A stretch of DNA of 49,946 nucleotides from positions 1 through 49,946 of the forward strand of contig CALMSR010000019.1 in assembly GCA_937872465.1 (NCBI GenBank). The letters run 5' to 3'. Shown here one piece after another: positions 1-7,594 of the stretch. Source of the DNA: an uncultured Paracoccaceae bacterium. GTDB taxonomy: Bacteria > Pseudomonadota > Alphaproteobacteria > Rhodobacterales > Rhodobacteraceae. A program made the translations under genes and the position numbers. Each line of letters begins with the position of its first letter. Within the stretch, counting starts at the first letter, position 1. Under the pieces are notes generated by a model. It saw only the letters and a list, made by a program, of their open reading frames with translations. It was not told where the DNA came from and ran no database searches.

Positions 1-250
1 GCGGAGACGGTGGCGGCGGAGACGGTGGCGGCGGAGACGGTGGCGGCGGAGACGGCGGCGGCGGAGACGGTGGCGACGGTGGCGGTGGAGACGGTGGCGA
101 CGGTGGCGGTGGAGACGGCGGCGGCGGAGACGGTGGCGGCGGTGGCGGCGGAGACGGTGGAGGCGGTAGCGGCGGCGGCGGTACCGGCGGCGGCGGCGGT
201 GGTGACGGCGGCGGCGGTGACGGCGGCGGCGGTACCGGTGGCGGCGGCGG
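1..250 (+). repeat. 15-bp Gly/Asp-coding tandem repeat
   Basis: The unit is close to GGCGGCGGAGACGGT. It repeats almost perfectly over the first 60 bases, then as variants with GACGGTGGCGGT insertions to about 155, and more loosely to about 250. In the coding frame it reads G-G-G-D-G. The repeat starts at or before the window edge, so copy number is unknown. Such arrays are prone to slippage and may vary between strains. Confidence 0.85.
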
Positions 251-1199
251 AAGTGCCGCCGGCCCGAAGACCGACCGCGGCACCGAGCAGGCGGTCACCG
301 GCTCGGGCGCGCTTCCGGTCTTCACCGACCCTTACACGATCACCGAGCGCCTGGTCGGCTGGGGTTTCGGCGCGCCCGGCGGCACCCCGGTCACGCCGAC
401 CCCGGACGGCAAGGAGCGCCGGGGCTGGTTCCAGGGGCGCTCCAGCACCTTCGACTTCGACGGCTCGGGACGCGACAGCGGCGGCCATCGAAACGAGGCG
501 ATCGTCGGCTTCGACGTGGTGCGGCGTCCGGACCTGGTCTACGGCCTCGCCGCCGGCTGGGAGGACGGGCACGCCGACAGCTTCGGTGGCCAAGTCGACA
601 GCCGGTTCGACGGATATTTCTTCGGCCCCTACGTGGGGTGGAAGCCGGATCCGGATCTGGTGCTCGATCTCTGGGTTGGCTACGCGCGCCGCGACTTCTC
701 GAACTCGATTGCCGGCTTCGACAGCGATTTCGACGTGAACCGGGTCTTCGTCTCCGCCAACGCCACCGGGCGCTACCTGCGCGGAGACTACGAGCTCCGC
801 CCGAAGCTGGAGCTCTTCTACGCCAACGACGACATCCCGGATCACAGCTACAGCAACGGCGGGTCGCGGTTCGGGGTCGTGGGCGGCCACGACGACGAGA
901 TGGTTTCCACGCTCTCCGGCGAGGTCCGCCGCGAACACGTCACCTCGGGCGGCACCCGCATCGCCCCCTACTTTCGCGTCGGCATCGACGCATGGCTCGC
1001 CCGGCCGAACGACGGGCTCCTGCTCGATGGCGACCTGAACGAGTTCTCGATGTCCGCGATCACCGGGGACCTGCGCGCCGGCGTCAACGCCGCCTTCCTG
1101 AACGGCGGCCGCTTCGACGCGCGCGTCGGCTACGGCGGCATCGGCGAGGACGGGCTCGAGATCGTCGAGGGCGAGATAGCGCTGTCGATCCCGTTCTGA
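3..1199 (+). CDS. Autotransporter-like outer membrane beta-barrel protein, 5' partial
   Basis: The reading frame is open from base 3 to the TGA at 1197-1199, so the start lies before the window. The visible part opens with about 80 residues of Gly/Asp repeat (units like GGGDG), then a Gly/Thr linker. From about base 330 it continues as an aromatic- and Asp-rich domain with alternating polar and hydrophobic residues. Examples are YGLAAGWEDGHAD, YFFGPYVGWKPDPDL and LVLDLWVGYARRDF. The protein ends in IALSIPF, and a C-terminal Phe is typical of outer membrane barrels inserted by BAM. This fits the autotransporter barrel family, with the Gly/Asp region as a flexible linker or passenger end. A GTG at 516 could give a shorter ORF, but the frame and the barrel continue upstream of it. 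Passenger function is unknown because the N-terminus is missing. Confidence 0.75.
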   Translation, partial: GDGGGGDGGGGDGGGGDGGGGDGGDGGGGDGGDGGGGDGGGGDGGGGGGGDGGGGSGGGGTGGGGGGDGGGGDGGGGTGGGGGSAAGPKTDRGTEQAVTGSGALPVFTDPYTITERLVGWGFGAPGGTPVTPTPDGKERRGWFQGRSSTFDFDGSGRDSGGHRNEAIVGFDVVRRPDLVYGLAAGWEDGHADSFGGQVDSRFDGYFFGPYVGWKPDPDLVLDLWVGYARRDFSNSIAGFDSDFDVNRVFVSANATGRYLRGDYELRPKLELFYANDDIPDHSYSNGGSRFGVVGGHDDEMVSTLSGEVRREHVTSGGTRIAPYFRVGIDAWLARPNDGLLLDGDLNEFSMSAITGDLRAGVNAAFLNGGRFDARVGYGGIGEDGLEIVEGEIALSIPF

Positions 1200-1380
1200 C
1201 CGGCCCGATCCGCTTCCGGTTCCTTGCCGGAACGTCAGAAAATGGCAAGCCGGTTTCCAGCCACTTTCCAGCCGGGTATCAGCCTCCGAAGATGGCGCCT
1301 TTTCAGGGCCTTGATCGAGAATAGCCGATCAGGGATCTTTTGTGCCAGGACGGCGCGCCCGAGCAGGACGGCGCCTGACC

Positions 1381-2805
1381 TCACGCAGCGGATCCCCCCA
1401 CCGTCAGCCCGCCGATCAGCAGCGTCGGCTGGCCGACGCCCACCGGCACCCACTGGCCGTTCTTGCCGCAATTGCCCATGCCGGGATCGAGCGCCATGTC
1501 GTTGCCGATGGCGCGGATCTGCTTCAGCGCCGTGGCGCCGTCGCCGATCAGGGTCGCGCCCTTCACCGGCGCGCCGACGCGCCCGTCCTTCACCCGGTAG
1601 GCCTCGGTGCAGGAGAAGACGAACTTGCCGTTGGTGATGTCGACCTGGCCGCCGCCGAAGCCCACCGCATAGATGCCGTTCCGGAGCCCGGCGAGCACGT
1701 CCTTCGGGTCGGCCCCGCCGCCGAGCATGATCGTGTTGGTCATGCGCGGCATCGGCGCATGGGCATAGCTCTCGCGCCGGCCGTTGCCGGTCGCCGGCAC
1801 GCCCATCAGGCGCGCGTTCTGCCGGTCCTGCATGAATCCGACGAGGATCCCGTCCTCGATCAGCACGTTGCGGCCCGAGGGCGTGCCCTCGTCGTCGAAG
1901 CTGATCGAGCCGCGGCGATCGGGCAGCGTGCCGTCGTCGACCACCGTCACCCCCGGCGCCGCCACGCGGCTGCCGATGAGCCCGGCGAAGGCGGAGGTCC
2001 TCTTGCGGTTGAAATCGCCCTCCAGCCCGTGCCCGACCGCCTCGTGCAGCAGGATCCCGGGCCAGCCGGGGCCGAGCACCACGTCCATGACCCCGGCCGG
2101 TGCCGGCTCGGCGCGCAGGTTGACCGCGGCGATTCGCAGCGCCTCGCGGGCGACGCCCTGCCAATGCTCCCGCGCCATGAGCGGCGCGAGCCCGTGCCGG
2201 CCGCCACCGCCGGCCGAACCCGATTCCCGCCGGCCGTTCTCCTCGACGATGACAGAGACGGAGAGCCGCACCATCGGGCGGGCCTCGGCGAGGCGCCCGC
2301 CCTCGGGCCGCAGGATCTCGACCTCCTGCATCGCCGCCGCCAGGCTCGCGGTGACCTGGACCACGCGGGCATCGAGGCCACGCAGAAAATCGTCGATCTC
2401 GCGCAACAAATCCACCTTCACCGCGAATTCCGCGTCGTCGAAGGGATCGTGGTCGGAATAGAGCCGCCGGTTGCTCGGCCTCGGCGCCGGTGCGAGCCGG
2501 CCGCCGCCGCTCCCGACCGCGATCCGGGCGGTCTCGGCCGCACGCCGGAGGCTCGCCTCGGAGATCTCGGTCGCATGGGCATAGCCCGTGGCCTCGCCGC
2601 GCACCGCCCGCAGCCCGAAGCCCTCGGCCGCGTCGTAGCTCGCGTTCCGGAGCCTCTCGTCGTCGAAGACCAGCGCCTCGCCCCGTCGTCGCTCGAGGAA
2701 GAGCTCGCCGTCGTCCGCCCCCTCGGTAGCGCTGCGCAGGATCGCAAGGGCCCGGTCGGCGTCGAGATTGTCGTCGAAAGGCCGGAAGCGCGGGGAGGAT
2801 GGCAT
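1381..2805 (-). CDS. tldD: TldD family metalloprotease
   Basis: The protein is 474 aa, close to E. coli TldD (481 aa). TldD pairs with TldE/PmbA in a zinc protease that degrades unfolded peptides and processes some modified peptides. The sequence shows the family zinc motif HEAVGHGLEGDF, with two His of the HExxxH type. The C-terminal part has the conserved GNCGKNGQWVPVG and PTLLIGGLTVGG segments. I start at the ATG at 2805 because GGAG sits about seven bases upstream. The frame stays open for 20 further codons but those look non-coding. The gene diverges from coxB, a neighbourhood seen in Rhodobacterales. No tldE/pmbA partner is visible in the window. Confidence 0.95.
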   Translation of the reverse strand: MPSSPRFRPFDDNLDADRALAILRSATEGADDGELFLERRRGEALVFDDERLRNASYDAAEGFGLRAVRGEATGYAHATEISEASLRRAAETARIAVGSGGGRLAPAPRPSNRRLYSDHDPFDDAEFAVKVDLLREIDDFLRGLDARVVQVTASLAAAMQEVEILRPEGGRLAEARPMVRLSVSVIVEENGRRESGSAGGGGRHGLAPLMAREHWQGVAREALRIAAVNLRAEPAPAGVMDVVLGPGWPGILLHEAVGHGLEGDFNRKRTSAFAGLIGSRVAAPGVTVVDDGTLPDRRGSISFDDEGTPSGRNVLIEDGILVGFMQDRQNARLMGVPATGNGRRESYAHAPMPRMTNTIMLGGGADPKDVLAGLRNGIYAVGFGGGQVDITNGKFVFSCTEAYRVKDGRVGAPVKGATLIGDGATALKQIRAIGNDMALDPGMGNCGKNGQWVPVGVGQPTLLIGGLTVGGSAA

Positions 2806-2881
2806 GAATGGTCTCCGGATCGGTTGGGGCGGGCGAACGAACTGGCCGGCACGGCAAAGCCGCATCTTGTTCTTCAGGTCC

Positions 2882-2887
2882 TAATAT
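2882..2887 (+). promoter_or_regulatory. Possible -10 element upstream of coxB
   Basis: TAATAT lies in a short AT-richer patch of the tldD-coxB divergent region, about 80 bases before the coxB ATG. No convincing -35 hexamer sits at normal spacing (TTGTTC at 2867 is too close), so this is only a candidate. Confidence 0.25.
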
Positions 2888-2964
2888 GGTTCACCTGCCG
2901 ATGGCTGCAACACAGCCGCATACCTCGCGTCGGGGGGCCGGCGCCGCAGCGGCGGGATGGGACG

Positions 2965-4179
2965 ATGAAGATGACCACACGGATCGGTGCCGCGCTGGGC
3001 TTCGCCACGCTCTGGGCGGCGACGGGCGCCTTCGCCCAGGGAGAGCCGACAGGGCTCCCGATAATCGGGGCGCCCGTGCCCGGCGGAACCGGCTACCAGC
3101 CGGCCTCGAGCCCGGTCGCCGAGGACATGCACTGGCTGTCGCACTGGGTGCACGGGATCATGTTCGCCATCGTCGTGCTGGTGATGGTGCTCCTGGTGGT
3201 CGTCGCGCTGCGGTTCAACCGCCGGTCGAACCCGACCGCGGCGCGCTTCACCCACAATTCCCGGCTCGAGATCGCCTGGACACTGCTGCCGGTGCTGATC
3301 CTGATTCTGATCGGCTCCTTCTCGCTGCCCGTGCTCTTCAAGCAGCTCGAGGTTCCCGAGCCCGACCTGACCATCAAGGTGACGGGCAACCAGTGGTACT
3401 GGAGCTACGAATATTCCGACTACGAGATGTCCTTCGACAGCCTGATGCTGCCGCGCGAGGATCTCGAAGCGAACGGCTATTCCGACGAATATTACCTCCT
3501 GGCCACGGACACGTCGGTCGTGGTTCCCGTCGGCGCGGTGGTCGAGCTCCTGGTGACCGGCTCCGACGTGATCCATTCCTGGACCATCCCGGCCTTCGGC
3601 GTGAAGATGGACGCGGTTCCCGGCCGCCTCGCCGAGACCTGGTTCTCCGCCGACCAGGAGGGCATCTATTTCGGCCAGTGCTCCGAGCTCTGCGGCAAGG
3701 ACCACGCCTACATGCCGATCACCGTCAAGGTGGTGAGCCAGGAGGCCTATGACGCCTGGCTCGACTGGGCGATCGACGAATACGGCGGAACCCGGCCCGA
3801 GGCGGTCGCCGCAGCGCCGGCCGCCGGCGCGGCGGCAGCGGCGGAGTCCGGCGAGGCGGCCACCGAGGTCGAGACCGATGCCGCCGCCGAGGCGACCGCG
3901 GAGGAGGAAGCCGCCGCGGACGACGCCAATCTCGACGCCGAGGCCGGCGACGCCGAAAGCGGTGCCGCAGCGGAAGCGCCGGCCGCCGCGGCGACCGAAG
4001 CGGAAGCGCCGGCCGAGCCCGCGGTCGAGGAGGAGGCCGGCGCCGCCACCGAGGCGACCGCCGACGAGGAGGCCGCCGCCGACGACGCCAATGCGGACGC
4101 CGAGGCCGGTGACGCCGAAAGCGACGCCGCGGCCGGAGAGCCCGCTTCCGAAGACGCTCCGGCCGAGCCGGCCCACTGA
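2965..4179 (+). CDS. coxB: Cytochrome c oxidase subunit II with acidic C-terminal tail
   Basis: This is the CuA-bearing subunit II of an aa3-type cytochrome c oxidase, which takes electrons from cytochrome c. The 404-aa product has a signal peptide ending near AFA-QGEP and two transmembrane helices (about 60-85 and 105-125). These are followed by the aromatic NQWYWSYEY segment and a periplasmic cupredoxin domain. The CuA ligands are visible as HSW and CSELCGKDHAYM. The recognisable subunit ends near residue 275. About 130 residues of Ala/Glu/Asp-rich low-complexity sequence follow, with a 28-residue block present twice. The ATG at 2965 follows GGGATGGGACG; a second ATG two codons on is possible. 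It is the first gene of a run encoding oxidase assembly factors. Confidence 0.95.
   Translation: MKMTTRIGAALGFATLWAATGAFAQGEPTGLPIIGAPVPGGTGYQPASSPVAEDMHWLSHWVHGIMFAIVVLVMVLLVVVALRFNRRSNPTAARFTHNSRLEIAWTLLPVLILILIGSFSLPVLFKQLEVPEPDLTIKVTGNQWYWSYEYSDYEMSFDSLMLPREDLEANGYSDEYYLLATDTSVVVPVGAVVELLVTGSDVIHSWTIPAFGVKMDAVPGRLAETWFSADQEGIYFGQCSELCGKDHAYMPITVKVVSQEAYDAWLDWAIDEYGGTRPEAVAAAPAAGAAAAAESGEAATEVETDAAAEATAEEEAAADDANLDAEAGDAESGAAAEAPAAAATEAEAPAEPAVEEEAGAATEATADEEAAADDANADAEAGDAESDAAAGEPASEDAPAEPAH
3889..4134 (+). repeat. Duplicated acidic block in the CoxB tail
   Basis: Bases 3889-3972 and 4051-4134 encode two 28-residue blocks that are nearly identical. Both contain EEAAADDAN followed by DAEAGDAES. 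The period is 162 bases (54 codons). Only three residues differ, and the DNA copies differ mostly at third positions. This suggests an older duplication kept for its amino-acid composition. Confidence 0.85.
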
Positions 4180-4186
4180 GGGCGCG

Positions 4187-5143
4187 ATGAGCGACACCGA
4201 CTGGACCCTCGCGGCGCGGGCGCACGAGCCCGCCTTCGGGGATTACATCGAGCTCCTGAAGCCGCGGGTGATGCGGCTGGTGGTCTTCACCGCCTTCGTC
4301 GGCATGGTCTGCGCGCCGGTCGCGGTGCATCCGGTGATCGGACTGGCCTCGATCCTCTGCATCGCGGTCGGCGCCGGGGCGGCGGGGGCGCTCAACATGT
4401 GGCAGGACTGGGACATTGATGCGGTGATGCGGCGCACCGCCGCCCGGCCGATCCCCTCCGGACGGGTCGAGCGCGGCGAGGCGCTGGCGATCGGGCTGAC
4501 GCTGGCCGCCTTCGCGGTGGTGATGCTCGCGCTCTTCGCCAATCCCTTCGCCGCGGGGCTCTTGGCCTTCACGATCTTCTTCTACGCGGTGGTCTATTCG
4601 ATCTGGCTCAAGCGCGCGACGCCGCAGAACATCGTCATCGGCGGCGCGGCAGGGGCCTTCCCGCCGATGATCGGCTGGGCGGTGGCGACCGGCGGCATCG
4701 CGCCCGAGAGCGTGCTGATGTTCCTGCTGATCTTCGTCTGGACCCCGCCGCATTTCTGGGCGCTGGCGCTCTTCCGCAACGACGATTACCGCCGCGCCGG
4801 CGTGCCGATGCTGCCGGTGACCGCGGGCGACCGGGTCACCCGGAACCACATCCTCGCCTATTCCCTGGTCCTCGCGCCCATCGCGATCGCGCCGGCCTTC
4901 ACCACGATCGGCGGGCCGGTCTATCTCGCAGGGGCGATCGTGCTCGACGCGCTCCTGCTCATCGGCGCCGTGCGGCTCTGGCGGCGCGACCCGGATGCGG
5001 CGTCCCGCGACCGCTTCCTGGCCGAGAAGCGGTTCTTCGGCCTCTCGATCGTCTATCTCTTCCTGCTCTTCGCGCTGCTCCTCGCGGAAGCCGCGCTCGG
5101 CGCCGCCGGCCTGACCCCGGCCGGCTGGCCGGCCCTGGTCTGA
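4187..5143 (+). CDS. ctaB: Protoheme IX farnesyltransferase (heme O synthase)
   Basis: CtaB/CyoE is a UbiA-family membrane prenyltransferase. It adds a farnesyl group to heme B to make heme O, the precursor of heme A for the oxidase. The 318-aa product has multiple hydrophobic helices and the family signature NMWQDWDIDAVMRRT followed by ARPIPSG. The first prenyl-binding Asp-rich motif lies in this signature. YSIWLKRATPQNIVIGGAAGA is also typical of the family. The start lies seven bases after the coxB stop, so the two are probably translated from one message. The order coxB-ctaB-small ORF-ctaG-coxC matches Rhodobacter and Paracoccus. Confidence 0.95.
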   Translation: MSDTDWTLAARAHEPAFGDYIELLKPRVMRLVVFTAFVGMVCAPVAVHPVIGLASILCIAVGAGAAGALNMWQDWDIDAVMRRTAARPIPSGRVERGEALAIGLTLAAFAVVMLALFANPFAAGLLAFTIFFYAVVYSIWLKRATPQNIVIGGAAGAFPPMIGWAVATGGIAPESVLMFLLIFVWTPPHFWALALFRNDDYRRAGVPMLPVTAGDRVTRNHILAYSLVLAPIAIAPAFTTIGGPVYLAGAIVLDALLLIGAVRLWRRDPDAASRDRFLAEKRFFGLSIVYLFLLFALLLAEAALGAAGLTPAGWPALV

Positions 5144-5154
5144 GGAGCGGCGGG

Positions 5155-5340
5155 ATGCGCCCCGACAGCCACGAGATCTTCGGACGCCGCCGCAGCCGCA
5201 ACCTCGGCCTCGGGCTGGTGCTCGGCGCCTTCGTGCTGCTCGTCTTCGCGGTGACCATGGTCAAGCTCGGCGAAGGCCAGTCCATGCAGGGCTTCGATCA
5301 CAGCCTGCGGCCCTCGCTGCTGCCGCCGGCGGAGGAGTGA
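5155..5340 (+). CDS. CoxF-like small membrane protein
   Basis: A 61-aa protein with a basic N-terminus (FGRRRSRN), one hydrophobic helix at about residues 18-38 and a short polar tail. Its position between ctaB and ctaG, its size and its single helix match the small ORF called CoxF in alphaproteobacterial cox operons. The biochemical role of that family is poorly known. An AGGAG overlapping the ctaB stop serves as ribosome binding site. The next start follows four bases after its stop, which supports operon expression. The name rests on context more than on sequence motifs. Confidence 0.7.
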   Translation: MRPDSHEIFGRRRSRNLGLGLVLGAFVLLVFAVTMVKLGEGQSMQGFDHSLRPSLLPPAEE

Positions 5341-5344
5341 GCGG

Positions 5345-5941
5345 ATGCGGCCGTCCCCCAATGGCAGGATCGCGCTCGGCCTCGGCGGCGTCGTCGCGGT
5401 GATGGTCGCGCTGAGCTTCGCGGCAGTGCCCTTCTACGACTGGTTCTGCCGCGTCACCGGCTATGCCGGGACGACCTCGGTCGCCGAGGCGCCTTCGGTC
5501 GAGATCCTCGACCGCAAGGTCACCGTGCGCTTCGACGCCAATACCGCGCCCGACATGCCCTGGGTCTTCCGGCCGATGCAACGCACCATGGAAATCCGCA
5601 TCGGCGAGACGGGGCTCGCGCTCTATGAGGCCTATAATCCCACCGAGAAGACGATCGGGGGCAGGGCAAGCTACAACGTGGCCCCCTATTCCGTCGGCGG
5701 CTATTTCGACAAGATCGCCTGCTTCTGCTTCGACGAACAGGTTCTCGGGCCGGGCGAGCGCGTGGAGATGCCGGTGTCGTTCTACGTCGATCCCGCGATG
5801 CTGGACGACCGCGAAGCGCGCGACGTGACGGGGATAACGCTGTCCTATACCATGCATCGGGCGGACCTGCCCGAACCGGAGGAAGCGCCGGCGGAACAGG
5901 CGGCGCTCGCGACCGGCGGCGACGGCACGACGAAACAATAG
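5345..5941 (+). CDS. ctaG: Cytochrome c oxidase copper chaperone (Cox11/CtaG)
   Basis: CtaG delivers copper to the CuB site of oxidase subunit I. The 198-aa protein has one N-terminal membrane anchor (about residues 9-28). It then shows the conserved PFYDWFCRVTGYAGTT and, in the periplasmic beta domain, the copper-binding CFCF segment followed by DEQ and the LGPGE stretch. MPVSFYVDP and the closing LSYTMH segment are also typical. The C-terminal 25 residues are Glu/Ala-rich and probably flexible. It lies between the coxF-like gene and coxC with short gaps. Confidence 0.95.
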   Translation: MRPSPNGRIALGLGGVVAVMVALSFAAVPFYDWFCRVTGYAGTTSVAEAPSVEILDRKVTVRFDANTAPDMPWVFRPMQRTMEIRIGETGLALYEAYNPTEKTIGGRASYNVAPYSVGGYFDKIACFCFDEQVLGPGERVEMPVSFYVDPAMLDDREARDVTGITLSYTMHRADLPEPEEAPAEQAALATGGDGTTKQ

Positions 5942-5953
5942 AGGGAACGGGTC

Positions 5954-6742
5954 ATGGCCGGACAAAGGCAACACGACTATCACATCCTGCCTCCGAGCAT
6001 CTGGCCCTTCGTCGGGGCCGCCGGCGGTTTCATCCTGCTCTTCGGACTGGTGCTGCTCTTCCACGGCCAGGGGCCCTGGGTGGCGCTGATCGGCTTCGTG
6101 ACGGTCCTCTACACCATGTTCTGCTGGTGGGCCGACGTGATCGCCGAAGCCCGGATCGGCGATCACACGCCCGTGGTCCAGATCGGACTGCGCTACGGGA
6201 TGATCATGTTCATCATCTCGGAGATCATGTTCTTCTCCGCCTGGTTCTGGTCGTTCTTCAAGAACGCGCTCTATCCGATGGCGGCGATCGACAACACCTG
6301 GCCGCCGCCGGGCATCGAGACCTTCGACCCCTGGCACCTGCCGCTGATCAACACGCTGATCCTGCTCTGTTCGGGCTGCGCGGCGACCTGGGCGCACCAT
6401 GCGCTGGTCCACGAGAACGACCGCCAGCAGATGCGCTGGGGCCTCTGGCTCGCGATCGTGCTCGGCCTGCTGTTCACGACCTTCCAGATCTACGAATACA
6501 GCCACGCCCAGTTCAGCTTCTCGGGCAATGTCTACGGCGCCAACTTCTTCATGGCGACCGGCTTCCACGGCTTCCACGTCATCATCGGCACCATCTTCCT
6601 CGCGGTCTGCCTCTACCGGGTCTATGCGGGCGACTTCACCCCGACCCAGCATGTCGGCTTCGAGGCGGCGGCCTGGTACTGGCACTTCGTCGACGTGGTC
6701 TGGCTCTTCCTCTTCGCCGTGGTCTACATCTGGGGCGGCTGA
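5954..6742 (+). CDS. coxC: Cytochrome c oxidase subunit III
   Basis: A 262-aa integral membrane protein with about seven helices, the usual length of bacterial subunit III. Recognisable family stretches are [15 protein letters not shown] at the start, [40 protein letters not shown] and [14 protein letters not shown] at the end. Subunit III stabilises the oxidase core and its proton uptake. GAGGGAACGG lies just before the ATG. No subunit I gene is in the window, so it must lie elsewhere, as in Rhodobacter and Paracoccus. Confidence 0.97.
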   Translation: MAGQRQHDYHILPPSIWPFVGAAGGFILLFGLVLLFHGQGPWVALIGFVTVLYTMFCWWADVIAEARIGDHTPVVQIGLRYGMIMFIISEIMFFSAWFWSFFKNALYPMAAIDNTWPPPGIETFDPWHLPLINTLILLCSGCAATWAHHALVHENDRQQMRWGLWLAIVLGLLFTTFQIYEYSHAQFSFSGNVYGANFFMATGFHGFHVIIGTIFLAVCLYRVYAGDFTPTQHVGFEAAAWYWHFVDVVWLFLFAVVYIWGG

Positions 6743-6763
6743 CCAGCGGCGCGCCGCATCCGG

Positions 6764-6781
6764 GGGGGCCGTCCGGCCCCC
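6764..6781 (+). other. GC-rich hairpin after coxC
   Basis: GGGGGCC-GTCC-GGCCCCC forms a 7-bp stem, and outer CC/GG pairs can extend it with a bulge. It sits in the 87-base gap between coxC and the next small gene and has no T-run. It may dampen transcription into the dsbB-surf1 part or mark an mRNA processing point. Confidence 0.45.
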
Positions 6782-6829
6782 GGGACAGGGCACGCCCGAT
6801 CCGGTGTAGCCGCGCCGATCGGAGGTGAC

Positions 6830-6985
6830 ATGATCGCGCTCCTCTTCGCGCTCTTCACGCTGGCCATGCTGCTGGCGCTGCGGGAGAACCTGCTGCCGGC
6901 CCATGCGGTCTTCGCCCTGGCGCTCGGGCTCGGCCTGTTCTGGTTCAACCACCACATGTCCTCGTCCCTCTCGATCCAGCTTTGA
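6830..6985 (+). CDS. Small membrane protein resembling DUF5993
   Basis: A 51-aa ORF with an excellent ribosome binding site (GGAGGTGAC directly upstream). It consists almost entirely of two hydrophobic helices and ends in FWFNHHMSSSLSIQL. The length, the His-His pair before a short amphipathic end, and the position directly before a dsbB-like gene (12-base gap) fit the DUF5993 family, which from memory is often a dsbB neighbour. No function is established for it. A helper role for the DsbB-like protein is an inference from context. Confidence 0.65.
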   Translation: MIALLFALFTLAMLLALRENLLPAHAVFALALGLGLFWFNHHMSSSLSIQL

Positions 6986-6997
6986 GGGGCGGGCGCG

Positions 6998-7576
6998 ATG
7001 CAGCTCACCCCGGAGACCTCGCGCAACCTCAACGCGCTGGGCCTCCTGGCGATCTGCCTCGTGCTGGCGATGGCCTTCTACGACCAACTCGCCCGCGCCG
7101 ACCTGCCATGCCCGCTCTGCCTGCTCCAGCGCCTCGGCTTCGTCGCGGTCGGCTTCGGTCTGTGCCTCAACGCGATCCACGGACCCCGGCCGCGTCACTA
7201 CGCCCTGATGCTGATCGCCGCGCTCTTCGGCATCAGCGTCTCCGGCCGCCAGATCCTCCTGCACATCGTACCGGGCACCGGCAGCTACGGCGAGCCGTTC
7301 CTGGGGCTGCATTTCTACACCTGGGCCTTCGTCTGCTTCTTCCTCGTGCTCCTCGGGACCGCCATCATGCTCCTCTCCGAAGGCCAGTACCGGACCGAAG
7401 GCCGCGTGCCCCCGGCGCGCTTCGGCGGCCGGCTGCTGCCGAAGGCCGCCTTCGCCCTCATGGTGCTGCTCGCCGCTGCCAATGCGGTCTCGGCGCTGCT
7501 CGAATGCGGGCCGGGGGTCTGCGACGACGACCCCGCGAACTACAAGCTGCTCGAGGAAGCGGCGCCCCGCTCCTGA
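6998..7576 (+). CDS. DsbB-family disulfide oxidoreductase variant
   Basis: DsbB proteins pass electrons from periplasmic thiol oxidase DsbA to quinone. This 192-aa protein has the first cysteine pair as CPLC at residues 38 and 41, after helix one, followed by LLQRLGF as in the family. The usual second pair in the loop between helices three and four is absent (loop PGTGSYGEPFLGLHFYT has no Cys). Instead a fifth helix leads to CGPGVC at residues 170 and 175. By counting helices, that end is also periplasmic. It lies between coxC and surf1, so it may serve oxidase maturation or general thiol oxidation. The family call is good; the altered cysteine layout is seen directly. Confidence 0.85.
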   Translation: MQLTPETSRNLNALGLLAICLVLAMAFYDQLARADLPCPLCLLQRLGFVAVGFGLCLNAIHGPRPRHYALMLIAALFGISVSGRQILLHIVPGTGSYGEPFLGLHFYTWAFVCFFLVLLGTAIMLLSEGQYRTEGRVPPARFGGRLLPKAAFALMVLLAAANAVSALLECGPGVCDDDPANYKLLEEAAPRS

Positions 7577-7594
7577 CGGGATCCCTTGCCTGCC

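Noticed and set aside
3725..4849. Minus-strand Arg/Pro-rich frame over the CoxB tail and ctaB
   Set aside because: Shadow of the repetitive Ala/Glu coding sequence and of ctaB; no start signal.
7586..7594. TTG start for the SURF1 gene
   Set aside because: It adds three residues but sits too close to the weak upstream purines. The ATG at 7595 is better placed.
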